Below, one piece after another: positions 15,681-25,710 of a stretch of DNA of 64,000 bases. The position numbers were made by a program, and so were the translations under genes. Below the pieces are notes generated by a model. That model was not told the DNA's origin. It searched no databases and saw only the letters and a program-made list of their open reading frames with translations. Source of the DNA: Dermatophagoides farinae (taxonomy: Eukaryota > Arthropoda > Arachnida > Sarcoptiformes > Pyroglyphidae); NCBI RefSeq assembly GCF_024713945.1, contig NC_134686.1, positions 2,380,001 through 2,444,000 of the forward strand, read 5' to 3'. Numbering within the stretch: position 1 is the stretch's first letter; every line of letters starts with the position of its first letter.

Positions 15681-15819
15681 TCTGGTGCACGCATGTGTGT
15701 CAGGTGTACCAAAATTGGTCGAAATAGTCGACAAAAACAACGATTTTTTTTCGAACAAAAGATTTTTTTCAAATTCATTTGTCCCTAATTATTGCATAAT
15801 TTATCATTATAAATTAATC
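15681..15819. promoter_or_regulatory. 139-bp divergent promoter, ALKBH1 and BAP55
   Basis: The two start codons lie 139 bp apart in opposite directions, so both 5' UTRs and the core promoter must fit here. No clear TATA box is seen. The segment has no long simple repeat, unlike most non-coding DNA in the window. Confidence 0.7.
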
Positions 15820-17425
15820 ATGAGTGGTGGTATATACGGTGGTGGTGAGTAAATTCAAATTGAAATCCTTAAAATATAGATTAATTGTGTATTTGATTTG
15901 AAAAAAAAGATGAAATGGGCGCTTTAGTATTCGATGCTGGCCATCATTCATTTCGTGCCGGTTTCGCTGGTGAAGATTGTCCAAAAACTGATGTTCCATC
16001 ATTAATTGGCTACATTGATGATCCATCCGAATCGAATATTAAAATGGACATTGATTCTCAATATGATACCAATGCAAATAACATCACTTCAACACAACGT
16101 CGATACATTTTCGATACACCGGGTATAAAAAGTCCTCGATCTCATATGGAATTGACAACATTTCTAAAGGATGGAATGAGTAAGATAATCAACAGAGTTA
16201 TTTTTATTTATGAAATGAATCTTACTTTTTTCATTTTTTTACAGTCGAAAATTGGGATCTTTTCGAAAAAATGCTTGATCATATCTATAAAAAACATCTA
16301 AATCTAGATGCATCTTTACATCCCGTATTATTTTCAGAAGCACCATGGAATGCTCGTAGTAAACGTGAAAAATTATGTGAATTAATGTTTGAAAAATACA
16401 ATATACCTGCATTTTTCTTGGTCAAAAATGCTGTATTAGCAGCATTTGCTAATGGACGTGCTACCGGTGTTGTTCTTGATTCTGGACAGAATCAAACATC
16501 AGCTGTTCCTGTACATGATGGTTATGTAATACAACAGGCTATCATACAATCACCATTGGCTGGAAATTTTGTCACCAATCAATGTCAACAATATTTCAAT
16601 GAAAAGAATATTGATATCGTTCCCTATTATATGATTGCATCGAAAGAAACTGTTAAAGAAAGTGAACCAGCACGTTGGACAAAACGGTCAAACATTCCGG
16701 ATAATTTGACAAAATCCTGGCGAAACTATATGATCAACGAAACGATTCATGACTTTAAAGCATCAGCATTACAAGTCGGTGATACTGCTTATAATAAAGA
16801 TGTTGCCGAAACGATGCCAGCCATACATTATGAATTTCCAAATGGCTACAATATGGATCTAACATCGGATCGTTTTCTAATTCCCGAAGCATTATTCGAT
16901 ACATCACAGATCAAAGGCTTTACATCTACTGTAATGGGAATGTCACAGATTGTCACACAAAGTATTGGATTATGTGATCTAGAAGTACGTTCATCATTAC
17001 ATGGTTCAGTTATTGTTACTGGTGGTAATACATTGATCAGTGGTTTTACTGATCGATTAAATCGAGATTTGACAACAAAAACTCCAGCTGTATGTAAAAT
17101 TTTTTTTAATCATTTTCTCTCTTTCTCTCACGCACACAGACATTCATATCTAATCTAAAATGTTTTTTTTTCACATAAAAAAATACAGAGTATGCGATAT
17201 AAATTAATCATACCAAGTTCAACATCTGAACGTCGTTATGCATCCTGGATTGGTGGATCAATATTGGCTTCTTTGGTAAATAGTTTTTTTCCTTTTCTTT
17301 TTATACTTATTATATTCTTTAATTGTTTTGCTTTTGTTTTTAAGAATTCATTTCAACAAATGTGGGTTTCCAAACAAGAATATGAAGAAGAAGGAAAAGG
17401 ACAAGTGGAACGTAAATGTCCGTGA
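15820..17425 (+). CDS. BAP55: actin-like 6 / BAP55 (BAF53), chromatin-remodelling subunit
   Basis: Five coding exons: 15820-15844, 15910-16179, 16245-17089, 17189-17275 and 17345-17425 (TGA), giving 435 residues against 429 in human ACTL6A. The first exon is only 25 nt and encodes MSGGIYGG; the next continues [20 protein letters not shown]. Diagnostic runs include [78 protein letters not shown], and the C-terminus [14 protein letters not shown] ending VERKCP. BAF53 proteins are nuclear actin-related subunits of SWI/SNF and, in many animals, INO80 and TIP60 complexes. All introns are 65-99 nt. AATAAA lies 29 nt after the stop. Confidence 0.96.
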
Positions 17426-17453
17426 GAATGTGTGGAACTGCTGGAACCAAAAC

Positions 17454-17459
17454 AATAAA
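17454..17459 (+). terminator. AATAAA after BAP55
   Basis: Canonical hexamer 29 nt downstream of the BAP55 stop codon, about 395 bp before the start of the next gene on the same strand. Confidence 0.6.
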
Positions 17460-17853
17460 ATTGCTTCGATAACCCCCAAAAAAATATATTCAACAATCAC
17501 ATTATTATCATTTCACTATAATAGCATTTGACCATCATCATCATTTATTTTATATTGGAATTATTTCATAATCAATTTATCGATTTGCTTCATAAATTAA
17601 TTTTTATTTGTAATTTGACCGTTTTTTTTCAACTGAGAAAGGAAAAAATTAAATTTTGAAATAACAAAAAAAAACCGAATTAAAAATGAACCCACTATAT
17701 GAAAGGTGAATATTTATGAATTCGTGTCATTGAGCGAACATTCAATAGTTCGAGTTTACTTGAATTTACTTTATTGTTTTTATATCTTGAGTGTGAAAAA
17801 TTTTGATTATTTTTCAGCTTTGGTTCGGTTTTTTTTAGCTGCTATTGGAAGAA

Positions 17854-18430
17854 ATGTTTTACTTACGAAATTCAAGGTATTCGAAAATCAATTGATTACC
17901 ATAAATGTTTACACTACTAATGATTATCAAATCTTTTTTTTACAAATAGCTCTCGATTGATTGCCATAATACGATCGGCATCATCAATGAAATGTTCGAT
18001 TAATCAATATTCGATTATTAGCCATAAGATAATTTTACCATCCACATCAATTCGAAATACATTTATTGGCCAAAATTGTCGATCATTTTCCGATGGTTCA
18101 GATTCGGAGACAATGAAATTATTTGAAAAAGCTAAACCATTGATATCAGATCAATTGAAAAATGAAATCAATGCAACAATGGTGTTCTGTATATCTGGTA
18201 AAAATTTTCTATTCGATTCACATTCATCACGGCCATTGAAAATCGAACCAATTGATGAAGCACCGAAAGATGTTGATGTAACAATGATTACTGATGAAAA
18301 GACATTTATGAAATTGGCTAAAGGTGAAATGAAAGCAGCAAATGCATTTATGGCCGGTAAATTAAAAATCAAAGGCAACGTACAGGTTGCAATGAAAGCG
18401 GAAAAAATGTTCAAAGCATTACAGAAATGA
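17854..18430 (+). CDS. SCP2 (sterol carrier) domain protein, probably mitochondrial
   Basis: Exon 1 at 17854-17876 encodes MFYLRNS plus two bases. A 73-nt intron (GTATTC...AAATAG) leads to exon 2 at 17950-18430. The joined product is 167 residues. The N-terminus is rich in Arg and Ser with almost no acidic residues up to about residue 55 (MFYLRNSSSRLIAIIRSASS), which fits a mitochondrial presequence. The rest is a single SCP2 domain ending ANAFMAGKLKIKGNVQVAMK, with the family GKLKIKGN turn. SCP2 domains bind sterols, fatty acids and fatty acyl-CoAs. If the intron is not used, the first ATG in exon 2 is at 17987, which would lose part of the presequence. It converges with PPCS 535 bp away. 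AATAAA lies at 18553-18558. Confidence 0.85.
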
Positions 18431-18965
18431 TTATCGATTCGATTGATTTTATAATGATAATTTGTTCAATTTGTAGAAAAACAACAAAACACCACTAGCC
18501 CCAATAATGGCAATTCAATATTGTGTTATTATCATCCACTAATTTTAATATTAATAAAATATATAAATTCTTTGTTTCATATCTGTAGTATTTTTTTTTC
18601 ATCAATGTGATAAATTTTTGATAATAAAATATTTGATGATGAGAACGCCACAGTCATTTTATTAACACTATGAATGACATATGATAGGGAACCCCGACTT
18701 GTGATTGAAATGTTTTTATCATGTGCCATAACCTAAAAAAAAACCATAGACCATCTCAAACGACGTAGTAAATGAATGATGAAATCTGTAGAGAAAGATA
18801 TTAAACATCCACTCAACAATTCTACATAAAAACAAGCTGAAGAAAATGATTTTTAAAAAATAACCATCAAAATTTAATATAAATTTATCAATGATAATTC
18901 AAAAATAACATCATATATCATCGTGTTTTTAATAATAAATCGAAAATTTTCATCATTGATCATGA

Positions 18966-20156
18966 TCATTTTTTCAATGAATTCTGTTCACGATGATTGT
19001 CAATAAATTTTTCATGTCTTCGTATGACATTCGCTACGATTAATTGTTCAATTTCTAATTGATTTGAATTTGGATCAATTTCAATGTCTTCAGATTCATC
19101 AGCTGTGACTAATATAACTTTCCATTTACGTGTATTCAATTCATTTGCAATGACTAATTTATGTCCATAACGATTCAATGCTTCACGTGCTTTTTCCAAC
19201 AATATTTCGGCTTCGGTTTCCAATTTGAAGGAAATAACAAAAGCATCTGGTACCCAAAATTTAACTAATGGTCGTAAAATTTTTGGTACCATTTCAAAAT
19301 GTAGCCGCAGTGGTCCATTCGAATGAATTTTATGTACAGCCATATTATCGGGTGGAATGTAAAAATCGGAAACAGCAGCAGCAAGATAGAGCATAACACG
19401 TGATTCATATGGTTTCAATAGAGCAGTCAATTCACGAAGTATAAATAAATATTCGGATAATGTTGTGAATGTAATCTTCAACAAACGATTAGATGTTTCA
19501 TTCATTTTTGTCAATATTTGTACAAGTTTTGGTCGAATCTTTTCGGATACTTGACATGAATATGAATAAATAGATAATCGGTCAATAAGTGATTGACAGA
19601 AATCAATAATGGATAATCAAACCTTCAATTCGATCATTCGTTGGATCATATTTAAGATTCGATAATAATCCATCAAAGTGTCTAGAGAATGGTTCCAATG
19701 ATTTTTGCCGATACAAAAAGATGACAGCATATTTATTTGTATCAAAAAAATATCTAATAAAAATCAATCAATCAATCAATCAATTAATTCTTTTAAATCA
19801 ATCCATAACACTTACTCGACTGAAGCAGAACCACGTGTACCGGCACTAAAATTATCAATAAATCGTACAGTATTATGTTCCATCGGAACGGTTGTACCAC
19901 CAGACTAATATGAACAAGAAAAAAAAATCATATGAATCAAAAACAAATGAACAAAGGTCATATTAATTACCGTAATGAGGACAATTTTTCTATCAAGATT
20001 TTGTTGACAAAATCTATGGGCACGATCACGTATTTCATATAAATTTTTTGGTTTCTGTAATTGTTGAAAAAATTTTTCAATCTTATCCAATTCATCAATT
20101 ATACTGGATTGTTGCTGTAATATGGGTTTAACATTGTTGTTCGATGAATTGGCCAT
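18966..20156 (-). CDS. PPCS: phosphopantothenate-cysteine ligase
   Basis: Four exons in transcript order: 20156-19971, 19904-19816, 19753-19623 and 19549-18966, giving 329 residues (human 311). The enzyme joins phosphopantothenate and cysteine, the second step of coenzyme A synthesis, in the cytosol. Visible signatures are [20 protein letters not shown] followed by [17 protein letters not shown] (nucleotide site), [32 protein letters not shown] and [20 protein letters not shown]. The exon 3 donor is weak (GTTTGA), but phase and protein continuity ([15 protein letters not shown]) support it. Introns are 62-73 nt. It lies 804 bp downstream of SLC25A42 on the same strand and converges with the SCP2 gene. 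Confidence 0.95.
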
Positions 20157-20960
20157 CGTTTTTTCTTTACGAAACAGAATTTTATAGATTATATTCAATA
20201 TATATTCCACAAAGCAATGTTTTAATTCACATTTAATAAACTCGTGATGAGATGAGTACATCCACCATTTATATGGTAAACATTTATTTATTTTATTTTT
20301 TGGGTTCTCGCATAACACATTATACCAGCTGACGTTGCTTTTTTTTTCTCTGTGAACAATTGTTTGAACACTGCCGTCATCATCATCATTTTAATAACAG
20401 TCGAAAAATGATACACCAAACACCATACACACACACACACGCATACATCATGGACGTATATATACACGTTTACCAAGGAAATTTTCTTGATTTTTTTCAG
20501 CCATTGAATTTTTCCCTAAATGATAACAGAAAATTAAATTTTTTTATTTACAATAACAACAATGACATGGCAAATTTCATATTACAATTGAGAAAAAAAA
20601 AACAATGATGATAATAAATTTCCTTCTACTGTGTGTGCTTGAAGCATGCAAATATAACAAACTTTTCTGTTTTTTTTTTGTAAAATTTTCAATTATTTAA
20701 ATATTTTGAGTGATTTTTTTTTGTTGTTGTAATTTAATTTGTAAATTCCATGATTGTCTTCTATGAAGATTATTGGTTGGTTGGTTGGTTGATTAAAATG
20801 GCGAAGCTTTTCATTTGATTTGGTCAAAATTAGATGAAAGAAAGAAAATAAAAATCATTTTAAGGATTAATTTGACTAGTCACAATTCATTAGTTGAGAA
20901 TTTCAAGGGTGATGATGTATGCTTGTTTTTAATCTTTGATGTAATTAACGTTTCATCATT
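20157..20960. other. spacer between SLC25A42 and PPCS
   Basis: This 804-bp spacer contains (CA)n at about 20429-20441, A/T runs, TTTATT at 20543 that could serve as the SLC25A42 poly(A) signal, and (GGTT)n at 20775. No gene-like ORF was seen. It must hold the end of SLC25A42 and the PPCS promoter, unless the two are co-transcribed. Confidence 0.5.
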
Positions 20961-22119
20961 TCATACACCACTTGATACTTTCGCAGATGATGATGATGAT
21001 GAAGATGATGTTTGAATTTCATCAATATAAACAGTCAATAAAAATTTATATATCATATCGAATGATGTAAAACTTATACCAACAGCAATAGGACCTTTCA
21101 CCCAATTTAATGACAAGCCTTTATATAGTCCATGTATGAAACCTTCTTCAGTGACAACTTTTTTCATTGTACCAATTATACCAAGCTCAACATAACCATG
21201 TTGTGTTTGCATTCGTCTTCTTACAATATCTAATGGATATGATGCTGATTGACCAAATAGACCAGCTATGGCACCGAATAACATCCGTAATAATGGATGT
21301 ATATCATTATTGCCGTAATAATCTACGTGTGGGCCAAAAATAAAATAAAACATCACTGATCATATACAAGCATAATAAAAAAATACAAACCATAATGCAA
21401 TCGTTTAAGGGTTTCATATGTAAAAAAACTACTACCAGCATATGGTATTACACCACAAATTGTTGGAATGAAACCGCGATATAATGAAAGAATTCCACCT
21501 TCATTAATTGAACGAAGGAACACTTGTGTAAGACTTGGATACGTGCTACATACGGCCATACGTGCACGTGCTACATCCAATGGATAGGTAGATGCAGTCG
21601 ATACAAGACCAGCTAATGAACCGGCCATAAATGAACGATGTGGATGTGCTCTCCTATCAACAACCATGGTTTTTAAAAAAAATATATAAAAAATGTCGAA
21701 ATTGAATCAAATTTTTTACAACTTACTTTTGATCATTTGTTTCCACTTGTAATAAATGTTTAAATTGTTCATGACTTGAATATTGTATGGCTGCATATGG
21801 TACAACACGTGCCATTGTAGCGGAATTTCCACGCCAAAGACTTGTGATACCGGATTCATGATATGATTTCAATAGAAAATCCATCACACCGGGAAATGTA
21901 AACATTTTATTCTGTGTTTGAAAATAAATTTTCGTACGATCTAATGGCGCAATGGCCGTTTTGGCCATTGCGCCTGCCAATGCTCCAGCTATTAGAGACG
22001 TGATTACTCGTTCTGTATGGGTCAATTTCTTATCGGACTAAATTTCAGAAGATAATGAGAAAAAAATTAAATTAAAATCTACAATTTGATAAATAAATTT
22101 GACTTACCCTTACGGTCAT
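20961..22119 (-). CDS. SLC25A42: mitochondrial coenzyme A transporter, SLC25A42-like
   Basis: Four coding exons in transcript order: 22119-22108 (12 nt, MTVR), 22037-21727, 21653-21391 and 21322-20961, giving 315 residues (human 318). The three carrier repeats carry PLDRTK (residues 35-40), PLDVAR and PLDIVR. Family-specific runs include [57 protein letters not shown], and [20 protein letters not shown] then FTSFDM. SLC25A42 exchanges CoA for adenine nucleotides across the inner mitochondrial membrane. The C-terminus ends in a serine run ([15 protein letters not shown]) encoded by a (GAT/ATC)-type repeat. Introns are 68-73 nt. PPCS follows on the same strand. Confidence 0.95.
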
Positions 22120-24144
22120 TGAATTCTTTCAAATTATGGCCAAAATTTTCTGAATTTTTTCAATATTGACCGATTGGAGAATTTTTTCTTTATGAATTTT
22201 AAAAAGTAAAAAAAAAAACAACACCACACTTCAATTACATTCAATTCGAAATGAATTCTTGTTTTGAATGTTGAAATTCAATTCAATTATATAATAATTA
22301 TTGTATTTTTTTTTCGATGATGATGATTTAGGGAATCTGTGAACCGATGTGATATAAATTTTTTGTATGTATGCCTTGAAAAAAAGAAGAAATCTACGAC
22401 GACGACGGCAACGACAATCATAAACCCAGTAAAGCATCAAAAGATAATCAACAGACACTAATTATTGTATGTGTGTGTGCTTGTGTACATTTGCTGATTG
22501 TTGTTGTTGTTGTTGTTGAACCAGAAAGGATCACCGTTTATGCTTCGTTTATGTTCGACTGATTGATCGATCAAATGATAAAAATGATGATGATGATTGG
22601 CCCAAATTTGATGATTCGATATCAGAGAAATGAAATGAAAAAAACAGACATGAAATTAATAATAAAAAAAATGTACCATTAAAAATCTAATCAAACAAAC
22701 AAATAATTTAATAAAATAAACAAGTGATAAAGCAGAAAAAAAATTTATACAAAAATATATGAATCTTGAACCCACATTGGGAAAACAATAGAAAATGGTA
22801 ATTAAAAAAAAAATTTTTTCTTTTATATCGATGTGAAAAGAATTTTTAAAAAAAAAATAGTGTGGTATTAAAAAAATAAACTACCATTACATCCTATTTG
22901 TTCATTCACTTTAATCGTTGATTCTATTCCAATCAGAAGGTTTTTTTTTGAATTGAAGGTGAAACGTGTGCGAATTATTATCATCATCATCATGATCATC
23001 GTCAAGAATGTGTATACATGCTGTGTGTGTGTCTTGTGTGTGTACTTTTCAGACATTTGATAATGAATAACAATGGTAACAAATGTACTTGGCATTCAAC
23101 CAAATAAATAAAAAAAAAACAATGCTTACATTGATTTCAATAATTTTTAAACGAATTTCAAGTAAAATAGAATCATAATGATATTCTTTTTACACACACA
23201 CACACAGAACTAAAACAAACAAATTTCATGACTTGAAATTCTTGTTTTTGTTATTATTATTATTTGTGTGTTGGTGTTCGACCGATTTCGATTCGACGTA
23301 CGAAATCAATCTATATATATATGAAGATGAATGGCAAAATTTTTTTTTTCGTTGAAGATAACGGTAAAAAAAATTATGATTATGAAATCGTTTAAATTAC
23401 AAAACAACACATTCTAATATTTAATTCACTTTCTCTTTACCACAATTTTGATGATAATAATGACGAGAACATATGATCGGTGTTCAGTTTCGATGATATT
23501 TTCATCATTTGATGAAGGTTGGATTCCATTCGAATGTTGTGTTGTGTTGTGTTGTGTCTGTATAAACAAAAACACACACACACATGTGCACCAATAATAT
23601 ATGCTGCTAGCATATAATAAATAGTGGTAATCAACGATTAGGATATTTCCATCAAATCAGTGTTCTCCAACCGTTCTGAGATTTAATCGATAAAACCGGG
23701 TAAAATTAATCTTTGTCACATGAATCCAATGTTGATACAGATTTTATTGAACACTCAACTGAATTAATATGATTAGATGAAAATCAATGATCAATAATTT
23801 TGACAAACATTTTTTTTATTCTCGATTCATCCACCAAACGGTTGAAAAACACTGTTTTTTTTTTTTGATAATAATAATCAAAACAAAGCACGTGATTCAA
23901 GATTGGATTTTTTTTCTTCAAGTGCAGCTGATTTAGGTACATGTCATCGGCAAAATGCATACAAAACCGAAAATCATGACAAAATAATCATCATCAAGAT
24001 GATGATTATCATATATATCCTGGTGATTATCATCAATATGTCATATATGCATCACGTTCCAATATATTGGATTTTTTTTTCTCACAAATGACCTATTTGA
24101 CCAAAAAGTCTTGACTGACAAAACAGAACAAAATTTAAAAAAAA
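22120..24144. other. divergent intergenic region, SLC25A42 to ABTB1
   Basis: About 2 kb with (GTT)n at 22499-22518, (CA)n and (TG)n tracts, several A/T runs and a (GTGTT)n tract at 23537-23556. A hAT-like inverted-repeat segment at 23658-23854 is listed separately. No gene-like ORF was seen. Promoters of both flanking genes must lie here. Confidence 0.6.
23658..23854. mobile_element. candidate 197-bp hAT-like MITE
   Basis: The left end CAGTGTTCTCCAACCGTT and the right end read on the other strand, CAGTGTTTTTCAACCGTT, match at 16 of 18 positions. Both resemble the TIR of the 79-bp MITE at 11788 (CAGT..TTCTCAACC). The flanks (catcaaat and a T run) do not form a clear 8-bp duplication, so this is either an old copy or a chance inverted repeat. 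Confidence 0.5.
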
Positions 24145-25652
24145 ATGGATATCTCTCGAATGTTTCGTGCTTGTAAATTGGGTGATTTCGAAACCCTCAA
24201 GTAAGTAATTGATATAGACATAAATGTGTGTGTGTGTGTGTGATCATAATTTTGTTTGTTCTTTTTTTTCTCATTCAAAATATATCTACAACTAGAACTT
24301 TGATCGAAACCAAAGATGTTGATGTTAATTTTCGTGATAAATTCGATTCAACACCATTATATTATGCATGTCTTTGTGGCCATTTGAATGTGGTACGTTT
24401 TCTTATTGAACATGGTGCCAAATGTGATGTTAAAACATTTGATGGTGAACGTTGTGTTTATGGTGCATTGACTGATGATATAAGAAAATTATTATTGAAA
24501 GAATATAAAATAATTAGTAAAAAAGTTATTCGTCGAAATGATTATGATGAATTTCTTCGTAAATCATTGGATAATTCAGATTATGCTGATGTTATATTTT
24601 ATGTTCATCAAAAAACTTTTAAAGCACATCGTTATATATTGATGATACGATCAGAATATTTTCGGCAAAAATTCATTGGAAAATGGAAAGATAGAAATGT
24701 TATTCATATTAAAAATGAACATGTAAATCCGGATGCATTTAAAATATTATTACATTTTCTCTATACTGGAATATTGGAATTTTCATACAAAATCCGTGAC
24801 GATGTTTGTCGATTATTTCGACAATGTCAGATGGAAAAAATAAACGATATGATTGAATGTCGAATACAAGAATTACAAAAACAATTACGATCATCATTTC
24901 GGCAAAAAAATGTTACAATTTATATGGATTTTCCAATTTTGTTTGATTATAGAAAATTATTTCAAACAACATTACCGATGGATTTGATTATTGATCAAGA
25001 TGAAAATTTCGATATCAATGTAAATGAATTGAAAATATTACAAATGGCCAGTGATGTGGTGTTTCGTGTGCAAAATCATCTATTCTATTGTCATAAATTA
25101 TTTTTTGCTGGACGTAGTGATTATTTTGCTGCATTATTTCGTGATCATTTCGGCGAATCCGATACAAAAATTCCTACCGGTACTACATTTACCATCAACG
25201 ATCGTGCTGATTTATTTCGATTATTGATTTGTTTTCTTTATACAAATGATGTTGATATAACATTGGATCAAGCATGTGATCTTCTTTATGCATCGGATGT
25301 CTATCTAATTGAATCATTAAAAAGACATTGTGCCACTGTGATTGGTAACAATATTGCCCATTTTAATCCAATCGATATAATTAAATGGTCACGTGTGTTG
25401 AATCTATCAAAATTGGAAGCAATAGCCACACAATATATTGCCGAAAATTTAAAACAATTTATTCATCATAATGATTTCAAACAATTGGTCATTGAAGATG
25501 CTCATTCGGTTCGACAAAGACAAGAAACAGATACGATCGATATTATTGATGATATTCGATATTATCTATCGATTTGTTCGACAAAAAAAGATATACAATC
25601 AGAATTATTACAAATTGATCTACTTCTTGAATCATTACAATTGGATGCTTGA
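24145..25652 (+). CDS. ABTB1: ankyrin repeat and BTB/POZ domain protein 1
   Basis: Exon 1 at 24145-24200 (MDISRMFRACKLGDFETL), a 95-nt intron carrying (TG)n, then exon 2 at 24296-25652. The product is 470 residues (human 478). Ankyrin repeats lie near residues 3-70 (DSTPLYYACLCGHLNVVRFL), a first BTB at about 115-210 (YADVIFYVHQKTFKAHRYIL), and a second BTB at about 271-370 (SDVVFRVQNHLFYCHKLFFA). The C-terminal signature is RQRQETDTIDIIDDIRYYLS. ABTB1/BPOZ proteins are proposed adaptors for cullin-3 ubiquitin ligases and interact with elongation factor 1A; the function is inferred from the family. The gene converges with MED16, whose stop lies 58 bp beyond this stop. Confidence 0.95.
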
Positions 25653-25697
25653 AAAAAAATATTGATTATGATGATGATGATTGATGAAAAGAATTTG

Positions 25698-25703
25698 AAT
25701 AAA
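25698..25703 (+). terminator. AATAAA of ABTB1, 8 bp before the MED16 stop
   Basis: Canonical hexamer 45 nt after the ABTB1 stop. Cleavage 10-30 nt further on would fall inside the last codons of MED16 on the opposite strand. Confidence 0.55.
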
Positions 25704-25710
25704 ACCAAAA

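Noticed and set aside
15681-15758. In-frame upstream extension of ALKBH1 beginning at 15758
   Set aside because: The upstream codon is TTG, not ATG. The first ATG is at 15680 and fits the family start.
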